A stretch of 64,000 nt of DNA from Burkholderiales bacterium (GTDB taxonomy: Bacteria; Pseudomonadota; Gammaproteobacteria; Burkholderiales; Burkholderiaceae_E), in NCBI GenBank assembly GCA_026399875.1, contig JAPLQF010000033.1:109131-173130 (forward strand). Direction: 5' to 3'. Below, one piece after another: positions 1-8,437 of this stretch (its first letter is position 1; each line of letters starts with the position of its first letter). A program made the position numbers and the translations under genes. A model generated the notes under the pieces. It saw only the letters and a list, made by a program, of their open reading frames with translations, was not told the origin of the DNA and made no database searches.

Positions 1-882
1 TTCGAGCACGCTGTAGCCGCGCTTCATCGCAGCCAGCACGCGGTCGGAGCCCGACTGCACCGGCAGGTGGACATGCCCGGCGAGCTTGTCGAGACTGGCA
101 TGCGCGTCGATCAGGCGCTGGGTGAATTCGCGCGGATGCGAGGTGGTGTAGCGGACCCGATCGATGCCGGGAATCTCGCAGACATAGTCGAGCAGCATCG
201 CGAAGTCGGCGATTTCGGCCTCGGTGTCCGGCGTGCCGGGCTCTCCGATGCGGCCCAGATAGGCGTTGACGTTTTGTCCGAGCAGAGTCACTTCACGCAC
301 CCCCTGCTCGGCAAGCAGGGCGATTTCGGTCAGGACGTCCTCGAAGGGCCGCGAGACTTCCTCGCCCCGGGTGTAAGGCACGACGCAAAAGCTGCAGTAT
401 TTGCTGCACCCTTCCATGATCGAGACGAAGGCGCTGGCGCCCTCGACCCTGGCTGGTGGCAGGTGATCAAATTTTTCGATGGCCGGAAAGCTGATGTCGA
501 CCTGCGAGCGCCCCGAGCTGCGCCGGGCTTCGATGAGCTGGGGCAGTCGGTGCAGCGTCTGCGGTCCAAAGACCACATCGACATAGGGCGCGCGAGTCAC
601 GATGTTGGCGCCTTCCTGGCTGGCCACGCAGCCGCCCACGCCGATCACGAGATCGGGTCGCTCGAGCTTGAGCAGGCGCATGCGACCGAGGTCGGAGAAC
701 ACCTTTTCCTGGGCTTTTTCACGTACCGAACAGGTGTTGAACAGGACGATGTCGGCCTGCTGCGGATCATCGGTGGTCTCGATGCCGCCGGCCTGCGACT
801 GCGCCAGCACATCGACCATCTTGGCCGAGTCGTACTCGTTCATCTGACAGCCGAAGGTGCGGATATAGAGCTTCTTGGTCAT
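1..882 (-). CDS. miaB: tRNA-2-methylthio-N6-dimethylallyladenosine synthase (3' end outside window)
   Basis: Radical SAM methylthiotransferase that converts i6A37 to ms2i6A37 in tRNAs reading UNN codons. The first 294 codons lie in the window and the reading frame runs off its left edge. The N-terminal UPF0004 domain carries three cluster cysteines (about C12 in FGCQMN, C51 in NTCSVRE, C85 in GGC). The radical SAM CxxxCxxC follows at about C159/C163/C166 (CSKYCSFC), then conserved stretches such as LLGQNVNAY and TSHPREF. All six cluster cysteines are present. The C-terminal TRAM domain should lie beyond base 1. The start is the only ATG giving the family N terminus [13 protein letters not shown] small exported protein gene ends 26 bases upstream on the same strand and may be cotranscribed. 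Confidence 0.95.
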   Translation of the reverse strand, partial: MTKKLYIRTFGCQMNEYDSAKMVDVLAQSQAGGIETTDDPQQADIVLFNTCSVREKAQEKVFSDLGRMRLLKLERPDLVIGVGGCVASQEGANIVTRAPYVDVVFGPQTLHRLPQLIEARRSSGRSQVDISFPAIEKFDHLPPARVEGASAFVSIMEGCSKYCSFCVVPYTRGEEVSRPFEDVLTEIALLAEQGVREVTLLGQNVNAYLGRIGEPGTPDTEAEIADFAMLLDYVCEIPGIDRVRYTTSHPREFTQRLIDAHASLDKLAGHVHLPVQSGSDRVLAAMKRGYSVLE

Positions 883-908
883 AGAGGTATGGGCCTTGCC
901 CGCGCGAG

Positions 909-1295
909 TCAGCGCAATCCGCCGGATCGGCGCGCAGCCGCTGCCCGTTCGGCAACGACCCGGTATTCCGCATCGGTCAGGATCCAGATCTGGACGATGT
1001 CGTTCATATTGCCGCGCACATAGGCCACCCGGTAATCGCCGCTCAGACTGGCTGGCATGCGAACCATGTTCTGTTCGTCATGGATGCGCACACCCGCGCC
1101 AAGCACGACCGGCTGCCCGTTCATGAAGGCTTGCGGGAAGATCGCCGGCTTGAAAAGACCGGGCAGCGCCTCGGTCGGGATGATCCGGCTGACCTGGGCC
1201 GATGCCGGTGCGACCAGGCTGCCCGCTGCGAACAGGCCGGCCATTGCCAGCGCAGCAGCGCCGAACAAGCGCCTGCAGCGCGCAGGCTTGCGCAT
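909..1295 (-). CDS. Small exported protein of unknown function
   Basis: Predicted 128-residue secreted protein that I do not assign to a characterised family. The chosen ATG gives a classic Sec signal peptide: a basic n-region (MRKPARCRR), an Ala/Leu-rich core and an ASA cleavage site before [13 protein letters not shown]. In-frame starts further upstream (to 1343) would place a hydrophilic extension before it and are less likely. The mature part is about 95 residues, without cysteines, with a conserved-looking segment around [20 protein letters not shown] and a basic C terminus. It may be expressed with miaB, which starts 26 bases downstream. Function unknown. Confidence 0.7.
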   Translation of the reverse strand: MRKPARCRRLFGAAALAMAGLFAAGSLVAPASAQVSRIIPTEALPGLFKPAIFPQAFMNGQPVVLGAGVRIHDEQNMVRMPASLSGDYRVAYVRGNMNDIVQIWILTDAEYRVVAERAAAARRSGGLR

Positions 1296-1439
1296 CGAGC
1301 AATGGCTTGTAAAGGGGCTGGACATAATCGTTGATGATAGCAAGGAGGCTGGATGAGGATCGGCCGGGCTGTCACGGGTCGGACATCGGGGTCATGGAGC
1401 ATTGGAGAATGACCGACAATCTCACCCTGAGAGGTTTAC

Positions 1440-2369
1440 ATGACGATGCCGACTGATACCGACCTCAACGACCTGCGCCGACGCATCGAGCGCGATCTGA
1501 TCGACAGCTATGACGAGGCGCTCGAGATGGAGCTCGAGGACCAGGCTTTCGACATTCCTGGTACTGAACCGGCGGGGCCGGCGACCGATGCCGAGCGTCA
1601 GTCCCGCATGCATTATTTCAAGGAGCTGTTCCGGCTCCAGGGAGAGCTGGTCAAGCTTCAGGACTGGGTTGCCAAGACGAAGACCAAGGCAGTCATCGTT
1701 TTCGAGGGTCGCGATTCAGCCGGAAAGGGTGGCGTGATCAAGCGCATCACCCAGCGCCTCAATCCGCGGGTCTGCCGCGTGGTCGCGCTGCCGGCACCCA
1801 ACGATCGCGAGCGGACCCAGTGGTATTTCCAGCGCTACATTTCGCACTTGCCCGCCGGTGGCGAGCTCGTCCTTTTCGATCGCAGCTGGTACAACCGTGC
1901 CGGCGTCGAACGGGTGATGGGCTTTTGCAGTGATGACGAGTACGAAGAGTTCTTCCGTTCCGTCCCGGAGTTCGAGCGCATGCTGGTGCGCTCGGGCATC
2001 AAGGTGATCAAGTACTGGTTTTCGATCACCGACGACGAGCAGCACCTTCGCTTTCTGGGCCGGATCCACGATCCGCTGAAGCAGTGGAAGCTCAGTCCGA
2101 TGGACCTCGAGTCACGGCGCCGCTGGGAGGACTACACCCGGGCCAAGGAGACGATGCTCGAGCGCACCCACATCCCCGAGGCACCCTGGTGGCTGGTGCA
2201 GGCGGTCGACAAGAAAAAGGCTCGTCTCAATTGCATCGCGCATCTGCTCGGGCAGTTCGACTACGAAGAAGTTGCGCGCGAGCCGGTGGTCCTGCCGGAG
2301 CGGGTGCGTAACCCGGACTATTCGCGGCATCCGGTTGCGCCCGAACTCTACGTGCCCGAAAAGTACTGA
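1440..2369 (+). CDS. ppk2: Polyphosphate kinase 2 family protein (class I)
   Basis: Cytoplasmic enzyme that transfers phosphate between inorganic polyphosphate and nucleotides. The 309-residue, single-domain layout fits class I PPK2. A Walker A-type loop GRDSAGKGG lies at about residues 90-98. The lid and catalytic region follows with LFDRSWYNRAGVERVMGF, ISDDEQ-like and RRRWEDYTRA segments, all typical of the family. The start has a GAGAGG ribosome-binding site eight bases upstream; the first residues are acidic and low in conservation. Transcribed divergently from the exported protein/miaB pair. Whether it favours GDP, ADP or AMP cannot be read from sequence by eye. Confidence 0.93.
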   Translation: MTMPTDTDLNDLRRRIERDLIDSYDEALEMELEDQAFDIPGTEPAGPATDAERQSRMHYFKELFRLQGELVKLQDWVAKTKTKAVIVFEGRDSAGKGGVIKRITQRLNPRVCRVVALPAPNDRERTQWYFQRYISHLPAGGELVLFDRSWYNRAGVERVMGFCSDDEYEEFFRSVPEFERMLVRSGIKVIKYWFSITDDEQHLRFLGRIHDPLKQWKLSPMDLESRRRWEDYTRAKETMLERTHIPEAPWWLVQAVDKKKARLNCIAHLLGQFDYEEVAREPVVLPERVRNPDYSRHPVAPELYVPEKY

Positions 2370-2557
2370 CATCGCGCCGGTTTCACGAGGCGCGGGCGCG
2401 GTGATGTCGGGCCAGCCACTCGCTGCAGGCTGCATCAAAGCCTGGCAACACCGCCAGTGAGCCGTCAGAGGGCAAGGTGACCTGCGATGACGGCGACATG
2501 ATGAGATACATCGGCCCGGGTCGAACCGCACCGCAGAGCCCATTTCAAGGAGACACC

Positions 2558-3109
2558 ATGACTCGCCCCGGTCTGAGCTTCAGCCACTTCGGCCTCTTTG
2601 TCACCGATCTTGCCGTGATGGAGGACTTCTATTCAAGAGTGCTCGAATTCACCGTCACCGATCGCGGCCGACTGGAGCGCCCCTCAGGGGCGGTCGAGCT
2701 GGTGTTTTTCAGTCGTGACCCCGACGAGCATCACCAGATCGTGATGGCAGGCGGGCGCCCGGGCGACGTGGGCTTTAACGTGATCAATCAGATTTCGCTC
2801 AAGGCCGACAGCCTGGCGACGCTCAAGTTGATGCACGCACGCCTGAAGGCCGAGGCAGTGCGGGAGATTGCACCGGTGACCCATGGCAATGCCCTGTCGA
2901 TCTATGCCCGGGATCCGGAAGGCAACCGGCTCGAACTCTATCTGGACCTGCCGTGGTATGTGACCCAGCCGGTCGCGGTGCCTGTCGATCTGTCTGCCGA
3001 TGAAGCCCGGATCATGGCGGATGCCGAAAGCCATGCACGATCGCTGCCTGGCTTCATGCCGCGCGCCCAGTGGCGCGCGGAGATGGCCAGGCGGATGGGC
3101 ATTGCCTGA
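2558..3109 (+). CDS. VOC-fold (glyoxalase/extradiol dioxygenase-like) protein
   Basis: 183-residue protein with one vicinal-oxygen-chelate module of two beta-alpha-beta-beta-beta repeats. Candidate metal ligands of the extradiol dioxygenase-like pattern are visible: His in SHFGLFVTDL, His in DEHHQIVM, and Glu in DPEGNRLELYLD. The start is set by the AAGGAGA site seven bases before ATG at 2558; an in-frame ATG further upstream lacks one. The C-terminal tail (about 45 residues, ending EMARRMGIA) extends past the core fold, a feature of some ring-cleavage-like homologues. The substrate cannot be deduced. It converges on leuA, with only a few bases between the stops. Confidence 0.8.
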   Translation: MTRPGLSFSHFGLFVTDLAVMEDFYSRVLEFTVTDRGRLERPSGAVELVFFSRDPDEHHQIVMAGGRPGDVGFNVINQISLKADSLATLKLMHARLKAEAVREIAPVTHGNALSIYARDPEGNRLELYLDLPWYVTQPVAVPVDLSADEARIMADAESHARSLPGFMPRAQWRAEMARRMGIA

Positions 3110-3116
3110 GCGGGCT

Positions 3117-4802
3117 TCAGGCTGCCCGGCGCCTCGCTCCGCTGCCGGCGTGGTCAGCCAGGCTGAAGTGGTTGGCCGCACTCAGCAGTGCCCGCAGCGA
3201 GGCCACCACGATGCTGCGATCGATGCCCACGCCGAAGCGTGCGCCGGTCACGCCATCGCTGGTGGCTTCGATGAAGGCCACCGCGCGGGCATCCGACCCC
3301 GAGTCGATTGACCGCTCTTCATAGCTGTCGACACGCAGGGGCAGGCCGAGCGCATGGACGGCGGCATCGATCGGGCCATTGCCTTCGCCATGCAGTACAT
3401 GCGTGACGCCGTCGATTGAAACGGTGAGGTCGATCTGATGGCCGCCGTCTGTGCCGACCATGCGGTGCGACAGCAGCTTGATGCGGGCGTCGTCGTGGAG
3501 GTATTCGGTGTTGAAGAGGCGCCAGAGGTCGTCGGCGGTGACCTCGGTGCCATGCTCATCGGTATGGCGCTGAACGATCGAACTGAACTCGACCTGCAGG
3601 CGGCGCGGCATCACCAGACCATGGTGACGTTCGAGCAGGAAGGAGATGCCGCCCTTGCCCGACTGGCTGTTGACGCGGATGACCGACTCATAGGTCCGGC
3701 CGACGTCTGCCGGGTCGATCGGCAGATAGGGGACTTCCCAGAGCGAGTCGGGCTGCTGGACGGCGAAGCCTTTCTTGATGGCGTCCTGATGCGAGCCCGA
3801 GAAGGCGGTAAACACCAGATCACCGACATAGGGATGACGCGGATGGATCGGCAACTGGTTGCAGTGCTCGACCGTGCGGGCCACCTCATTGATGTCGGAA
3901 AAGTCGAGCTGGGGGTCGACACCCTGTGAATAGAGGTTCAACGCCAACGTGACCAGATCGACATTGCCGGTGCGCTCGCCGTTGCCAAAGAGGCAACCCT
4001 CGACCCGGTCGGCGCCCGCCATGACACCAAGTTCGGCAGCGGCCACGGCCGTGCCGCGGTCATTGTGGGGATGCAGCGAAATGATGGCCGATTCACGGTT
4101 GGGCAGATTGCGGATCATCCACTCGATCTGGTCGGCATAGATATTGGGCGTGGCCGATTCGACCGTGGCCGGCAGGTTGAGAATCACCGGGCGCTGCGGG
4201 GTGGCGTCCCACTCCTTCATGACCGCGACGCAGACATCCCGCGCGAATTCGAGTTCGGTGCTCGAGAACACCTCGGGGCTGTATTCGAAGCCCCAGTTGG
4301 TGCCCGGGCGGGCCGCCAGAAGCCGCTTGACCACGCGGGTGCTGCTGACCGCCAGGTCGATCACTTCCTGCTTGCTCAAGTTGAAGACGACCCGTCGAAA
4401 GACCGGAGCGGTGGCGTTATACAGATGCACCGTGGCGTTCCTGGCGCCTTCGAGCGACTCGACAGAGCGCGTGATCAGGTCTTCGCGGGCCTGTGTCAGG
4501 ACGCTGATCACAACATCGTCGGGCACCAGTCCCTGTTCGATGATGTGGCGCACGAAATCGAAGTCGGTCTGCGAGGCAGCCGGAAAGCCCACCTCGATTT
4601 CCTTGACACCGATCTTCACCAGGGTCTCGAACATGCGCAACTTGCGCGCGGTGTCCATCGGCTCGAAGAGCGCCTGATTGCCGTCGCGCAGGTCGGTCGA
4701 CAGCCAGCGGGGGGCGGCGTCGATGGTTTTCGACGGCCAGCGCCGGTCGGGCAGATCGATGACCGGGAATGGCTGGTATTTGCCAGTGGGCGATTTCATC
4801 AT
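3117..4802 (-). CDS. leuA: 2-isopropylmalate synthase
   Basis: First committed enzyme of leucine synthesis, condensing acetyl-CoA with 2-ketoisovalerate. At 561 residues with an N-terminal extension before the TIM barrel it matches the longer LeuA type 2 subfamily. The catalytic metal motif DLRDGNQ is at about residues 38-44, [11 protein letters not shown] supplies further metal ligands, and the C-terminal regulatory domain runs from about residue 430 to the end ([26 protein letters not shown]). The start codon is one of two tandem ATGs behind AAGGAG. The gene stands alone, preceded by a 240-base leader encoding a leucine-rich peptide, so leucine-responsive attenuation is likely. Confidence 0.95.
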   Translation of the reverse strand: MMKSPTGKYQPFPVIDLPDRRWPSKTIDAAPRWLSTDLRDGNQALFEPMDTARKLRMFETLVKIGVKEIEVGFPAASQTDFDFVRHIIEQGLVPDDVVISVLTQAREDLITRSVESLEGARNATVHLYNATAPVFRRVVFNLSKQEVIDLAVSSTRVVKRLLAARPGTNWGFEYSPEVFSSTELEFARDVCVAVMKEWDATPQRPVILNLPATVESATPNIYADQIEWMIRNLPNRESAIISLHPHNDRGTAVAAAELGVMAGADRVEGCLFGNGERTGNVDLVTLALNLYSQGVDPQLDFSDINEVARTVEHCNQLPIHPRHPYVGDLVFTAFSGSHQDAIKKGFAVQQPDSLWEVPYLPIDPADVGRTYESVIRVNSQSGKGGISFLLERHHGLVMPRRLQVEFSSIVQRHTDEHGTEVTADDLWRLFNTEYLHDDARIKLLSHRMVGTDGGHQIDLTVSIDGVTHVLHGEGNGPIDAAVHALGLPLRVDSYEERSIDSGSDARAVAFIEATSDGVTGARFGVGIDRSIVVASLRALLSAANHFSLADHAGSGARRRAA

Positions 4803-4811
4803 GATCTCAAG

Positions 4812-4853
4812 GCTCCTTCAGTTGCGGTAGGGTCTGCAACCGGAACAGGGAGC
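4812..4853 (-). promoter_or_regulatory. Possible Shine-Dalgarno-sequestering hairpin before leuA
   Basis: On the leuA strand, GCTCC (4849-4853) can pair with GGAGC (4812-4816), which is part of the leuA ribosome-binding site AAGGAGCC. GTTGC (4836-4840) can pair with GCAAC (4821-4825) inside it. This stem would hide the ribosome-binding site, so leader control may act on translation. No uridine-rich intrinsic terminator is visible in the leader. Pairing was done by eye; energies were not computed. Confidence 0.4.
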
Positions 4854-4860
4854 GCAGAGG

Positions 4861-4953
4861 CAGACGCCGTATCGGCTGGCCTCCCGGGCACCCCATGTTT
4901 CGGTTGGGGTTCGGGTGGGCCGGGGTGGCGTTACTGACTGGTACTCAGACGCC
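4861..4953 (-). promoter_or_regulatory. Mutually exclusive hairpin elements of the leuA leader
   Basis: On the leuA strand, the 8-base word GGCGTCTG occurs twice: overlapping the leader-peptide stop (about 4946-4953) and again at 4861-4868. Between them lies CAGTAACGCC (4927-4936), complementary to both (GGCGT with ACGCC, CTG with CAG). The first copy makes a tight hairpin spanning 4927-4953 that includes the leader stop codon; the second would pair over a longer loop. A ribosome at the leader stop would cover the first copy and favour the second pairing, the usual logic of attenuation. Confidence 0.5.
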
Positions 4954-5037
4954 CTGAACGGGCAGCAGACGACCCCGGCCCGCAGCTAGTCGTAGCAGGG
5001 ACAGAATCGAAAGAGGGGTCAGCGAAACGCGGGTCAT
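4945..5037 (-). CDS. leuL: Leucine-rich leader peptide of leuA
   Basis: Thirty-codon reading frame upstream of leuA starting MTRVSLTPLSILSLLRLAAG and ending in TGA. Eight of 30 residues are leucine, including a CTG-CTA-CGA-CTA run with the rare CTA codon and a later CTG-CTG pair. There is no Shine-Dalgarno sequence; the ATG coincides with the transcription start predicted from the upstream promoter, so the mRNA may be leaderless. The stop lies inside a hairpin. Such peptides sense charged tRNA-Leu by ribosome stalling. The symbol is used by analogy with enterobacterial leuL; I did not verify homologues. Confidence 0.7.
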   Translation of the reverse strand: MTRVSLTPLSILSLLRLAAGRGRLLPVQGV

Positions 5038-5043
5038 CCCGAG

Positions 5044-5073
5044 AGCGTAGTCGCGAGCCGGTGCGCTTGTCAA
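5044..5073 (-). promoter_or_regulatory. Sigma-70-type promoter of the leuA leader
   Basis: On the minus strand, a perfect TTGACA -35 box (5068-5073) and a TACGCT -10 box (5044-5049) are separated by 18 bases. The expected transcription start, seven bases past the -10, falls at 5037, the A of the leader-peptide ATG. Confidence 0.65.
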
Positions 5074-5126
5074 CCGGCGCGGACCGGCGGCAGCGCCGTA
5101 GGGGGTTGCCAAGGGTGCGCGGTCAG

Positions 5127-5181
5127 GCGGTCAAGAGGCGGTCAACAGGCGGTCAAAAAGCGGTCAAGAGGCGGTCAAAAG
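5127..5181. repeat. 11-bp tandem repeat, five copies
   Basis: The heptamer GCGGTCA recurs with an exact 11-base period at 5127, 5138, 5149, 5160 and 5171, with variable four-base spacers (mostly AGAG, ACAG, AAAA). A further copy at 5119 is out of phase. The array runs across the 3' end of the nucleoside transporter gene, and its TGA stop (5164-5166, read on the minus strand) is supplied by one repeat unit. Confidence 0.85.
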
Positions 5182-6417
5182 GCCGACAAGTGCGGCGGTA
5201 ATGCAAGTCGACAGAATCCCGGCCGGCAGCGATCGGATGGCCAGCCGGCTCACCTCTGCACGCCGATCCTCGGGCATCAGCGGGGTCATGCCGCCCAGCA
5301 TGATGCCGACGCTGCCAAAGTTGGCAAAGCCGGCGAGTGCATAGGTCATCAACAGTCGGCTGCGCGCCGACATGGCCTCTGGTGGCAGCGAGGCCATGTC
5401 GGCAAACGCGATGAATTCGTTGAGAACCGCCTTCTTGCCAAGCAGTTGGCCAGCGATGCCGGCTTCAGCCCAGGGGATTCCCACCAGCCAGGCCAGCGGG
5501 GCGAAGACGGCGCCCATGATCCGGGCAATCGAGACCGGCGTGCCGGCTACTGGCGGCACAAGCGCGAGGCCCTGATCGACCAGCGCGACCAGGGCGATGA
5601 AGACGATCAGCATCGCCACAATGTTCAGCAGCAGTTGCAGGCCGTCGAGCGTGCCGCGGGTCAGTGCAGCGATCGTGCTGGCATCCTCGCGCTGCATCAC
5701 GAGGCTCGATCGGTCGGCCGGCTGATCGGAAGGCACCATCAGGGCAGCCACTGCGATCGCCACCGGAATCGCGACCACTGAGGCGATCAGCAGATGGCCA
5801 AGGGCCTGCGGCACGATCGGTTTGAGCAGGGTTGCATAGAGCACCAGTACCGTCCCGGCGATGGTGGCCATGCCGCAGTTCATGACGATGAAGAGCTCGC
5901 CGCGGCTCATGCGGGCCAGCCAGGGTCTGATCACCAGTGGCCCTTCGATCATGCCGACGAAGGCATTGGCCGCAGCCGACACCCCGACTGCGCCGCCGAT
6001 GCCAAGCGTGCGATTGAGCAGCCAGGCGAAGGCCTGGACCACCCGGGTCAGGATGCCCCAGTGAAACAGCACCGCCGATAGCGCGGAAATCAGCAGCACC
6101 AGGGGCAGAGCCTGGGTGGCCAGCACGAAGCCCGCGCCCGGACTGACCGGGGTGAAGGGCAGGGGGCCGCCGCCGATGTAGCCGAAGACGAAGGATGTAC
6201 CTGCGGTGCTCGCAGCCATCAGCGCATCGAGGACGCGGTTGCTTTGCTCAAGCAGCCAGCTTAGTCCGGGCAGCCAGGTGAATGCCGCGATCAGCCCGAG
6301 GGCCAGGGCGATGCCGCTGCCAACCGTTCGCCAGGCGATCAGATCACGCCGTTCGCTGGCAAGCCAGGCGAGTCCGAGCAGGGCCAGCACACCGAATCCA
6401 CTGTGAATCATCGCCAT
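5164..6417 (-). CDS. Concentrative nucleoside transporter (NupC/CNT family)
   Basis: Inner-membrane cation-coupled nucleoside importer, 417 residues, the usual CNT length. The N-terminal third has several hydrophobic helices. The diagnostic loop SAAANAFVGMIEGPLVIRP (NxFxGxxExP type) sits near the middle and supplies nucleoside-contacting Asn and Glu. The C-terminal half contains LNEFIAFADM and ALAGFANFGSVGIMLGGM, also conserved in NupC-like proteins. The start could be either of two Mets (MAM or MIH). The gene ends within a tandem repeat, so its last residues (LVGLLTAS) are partly repeat-derived. Substrate range unknown. Confidence 0.88.
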   Translation of the reverse strand: MAMIHSGFGVLALLGLAWLASERRDLIAWRTVGSGIALALGLIAAFTWLPGLSWLLEQSNRVLDALMAASTAGTSFVFGYIGGGPLPFTPVSPGAGFVLATQALPLVLLISALSAVLFHWGILTRVVQAFAWLLNRTLGIGGAVGVSAAANAFVGMIEGPLVIRPWLARMSRGELFIVMNCGMATIAGTVLVLYATLLKPIVPQALGHLLIASVVAIPVAIAVAALMVPSDQPADRSSLVMQREDASTIAALTRGTLDGLQLLLNIVAMLIVFIALVALVDQGLALVPPVAGTPVSIARIMGAVFAPLAWLVGIPWAEAGIAGQLLGKKAVLNEFIAFADMASLPPEAMSARSRLLMTYALAGFANFGSVGIMLGGMTPLMPEDRRAEVSRLAIRSLPAGILSTCITAALVGLLTAS

Positions 6418-6595
6418 CTGCTAGCCCCTGCGGCCTTTCGCCTGTCGAGCCCGCATTGAATCACGGTCATGCCGTTTCGACACGGTATGCCATAAAGGGC
6501 AAGGCGGCGCTATGATCGCGACTCCTTAGCCGTCGGCGCCGCCGTGGCGAGTCATAACAATTTACTGAGCGCCCAAGCGCTCGCGAGGAGGTCGA

Positions 6596-8296
6596 ATGGA
6601 TCGCTTTTGGCTCAGTTCCTATCCCGAAGGTGTGCCTGCTGATATCGACCCTTCGCTCTATCCGTCGCTCAATGCCCTGATCGACGAGAGCCTTAAGAAG
6701 TACAGCACCCGCACCGCCTATCTGTGCATGGACAAGCCCATGACCTATGGCGAACTCGACCAGCGATCGCAGGCCTTTGCCGCCTGGCTGCAGTCGAAGG
6801 GCCTGGGAAAGGGCAAGCGGGTGGCAATCATGCTGCCGAATATCCTGCAGTTTCCGGTGGCTGCAGCCGGTGTGCTGCGGGCTGGATGCACTGCGGTCTG
6901 CGTCAATCCGCTCTACACACCGCGCGAGCTCGAACATCAGCTCAAGGATTCGGGAGCTGAGGCGATCGTCATCCTCGAAAATTTCGCGCACACCCTGCAG
7001 CAGGTGATCGGCCACACCGCCATCAGGCATGTGGTGCTGACCTCGATCGGCGAGATGCTCGGTGCGGTTCGCGGCAGGATCATCGATTTTGCGATCCGCA
7101 ATGTGCGCAAGATGGTGCCGCCCTTCGATTTGCCGGGTGCTAGCCGATTTGCCGATGCGGTGTCTGCCGGCGAATCGATGCGCTATCAGGCCCCCTCGGT
7201 GGGTAGCGAGGATCTGGCCTTTCTGCAATACACAGGCGGGACCACCGGTTTGTCCAAGGGCGCGATGCTCACGCATCGCAACGTGATCGCGGCGATCCTG
7301 CAATGTGAAGCCTGGTTCATGCCGATTGATCGCGCGTTCAAGGCGAAGTATGGCGAGGACGCGCCGTTTACCGGCCTTTGCGCTTTGCCGCTTTATCACA
7401 TCTACATGCTTGCGCTCGGTTTTGGCTTCGGCATGAAGTCAGGTGGCTGCAACCTGCTGGTGCCCAATCCGCGTGACATTCCGGACCTGATCAAGGTGCT
7501 CGCCAAGTACCCGGTCAACAATTTCCCTGGCCTCAATACCCTCTTCAATGCGCTCGCCAACAATCCCGAATTCGCGAAACTCGATTTCTCGCGGCTGATG
7601 TTTGCAGCCGGCGGTGGCATGGCGACCCAGCAGGCGGTGGCCGACAAATGGCTGGCTGTGACCGGTGTGCCCCTGGGTGAAGGTTTCGGCTTGTCCGAAA
7701 CCTGCGCGATCGGGACGATCAACCCGGTCAACAGCACTGCCTTCAACGGTACGGTCGGTCTGCCGGTCAGTTCGGTCGAAGTCGCGATTCGCGATGACGC
7801 CGGCAATGATGTGCCGTCGGGAGAGCGCGGCGAAATCTGTATCCGCGGGCCGCAGGTCATGGCGGGCTACTGGCAGCAGCCCGAGGAGACCGCCCGCGCA
7901 ATGACCGCCGATGGTTTCTTTAAGACCGGCGATATCGGTGTCATGGATTTCAAAGGGTTTGTGAAGATCGTCGATCGCAAGAAGGACATGATCATCGTCT
8001 CGGGTTTCAATGTGTTTCCGAACGAGATCGAGGAAGTGATCGCGTCACTGCCCGGCGTGCTCGAGTGCGCCGCGGTGGGCGTTCCCGATGAGCATTCGGG
8101 TGAGGCGATCAAGATTTTTGTGGTCCGCAAGGACCCGGCACTCACCGAGCAGGCAGTGCGCGACTGGTGCGCCGACCGCTTGACCGGCTACAAGAAGCCG
8201 CGGCATGTCGTGTTCTGTGCCGAATTGCCCAAGAGCAATGTCGGCAAGATTCTGCGTCGCGAACTGCGCGATTCGCCGCCCAAGGCGCTTGCCTGA
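6596..8296 (+). CDS. fadD: Long-chain-fatty-acid--CoA ligase
   Basis: Acyl-CoA synthetase of the ANL superfamily that activates long-chain fatty acids with ATP and CoA for beta-oxidation. The 566 residues match FadD length. The AMP-binding P-loop YTGGTTGLSKGAMLTHRN is at about residues 213-230, the GFGLSETCA motif follows, and the C-terminal hinge and lysine regions are KTGDIGVMD, RKKDMIIVSGFNVFPNEIEE and LPKSNVGKILRRELR. The start is well supported by an AGGAGG site five bases upstream. The 180-base upstream region holds no other gene. It converges on an SDR gene with two hairpins between them. Confidence 0.94.
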   Translation: MDRFWLSSYPEGVPADIDPSLYPSLNALIDESLKKYSTRTAYLCMDKPMTYGELDQRSQAFAAWLQSKGLGKGKRVAIMLPNILQFPVAAAGVLRAGCTAVCVNPLYTPRELEHQLKDSGAEAIVILENFAHTLQQVIGHTAIRHVVLTSIGEMLGAVRGRIIDFAIRNVRKMVPPFDLPGASRFADAVSAGESMRYQAPSVGSEDLAFLQYTGGTTGLSKGAMLTHRNVIAAILQCEAWFMPIDRAFKAKYGEDAPFTGLCALPLYHIYMLALGFGFGMKSGGCNLLVPNPRDIPDLIKVLAKYPVNNFPGLNTLFNALANNPEFAKLDFSRLMFAAGGGMATQQAVADKWLAVTGVPLGEGFGLSETCAIGTINPVNSTAFNGTVGLPVSSVEVAIRDDAGNDVPSGERGEICIRGPQVMAGYWQQPEETARAMTADGFFKTGDIGVMDFKGFVKIVDRKKDMIIVSGFNVFPNEIEEVIASLPGVLECAAVGVPDEHSGEAIKIFVVRKDPALTEQAVRDWCADRLTGYKKPRHVVFCAELPKSNVGKILRRELRDSPPKALA

Positions 8297-8300
8297 CCTG

Positions 8301-8326
8301 CTGCGATGAAGTGCTGCGATGAAGTG
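8301..8326. repeat. 13-bp direct repeat
   Basis: Two perfect adjacent copies of CTGCGATGAAGTG just after the fadD stop codon. No coding role; a simple tandem duplication in the intergenic spacer. Confidence 0.8.
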
Positions 8327-8349
8327 CTTAATCAAGCCGCTTGAATGAG

Positions 8350-8371
8350 GCGAGCCCCGGGTGGGGCTCGC
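8350..8371. terminator. Inverted repeat after fadD
   Basis: Perfect 9-bp stem GCGAGCCCC/GGGGCTCGC around a four-base loop, 54 bases after the fadD stop. It has terminator-like geometry, but no T-run follows on either strand, so Rho-independent function is unproven. Confidence 0.45.
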
Positions 8372-8414
8372 ACAGGCCGGCACGATGGCGGTACGACGCC
8401 GGATTGATGAGCGA

Positions 8415-8431
8415 GAGCCGCTTCGCGGCTC
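8415..8431. terminator. Inverted repeat after the SDR gene
   Basis: Perfect 7-bp stem GAGCCGC/GCGGCTC with a TTC loop, six bases beyond the stop codon of the minus-strand SDR gene. There is no T-run, so its role as a terminator is tentative. Confidence 0.4.
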
Positions 8432-8437
8432 ACAAGA

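Noticed and set aside
67..1023. 318-codon open frame on the plus strand
   Set aside because: Antisense of miaB and the exported protein; no family features and wholly explained by high GC.
6467..7399. 310-codon open frame on the minus strand
   Set aside because: Antisense of fadD, which has full motifs and a strong ribosome-binding site.
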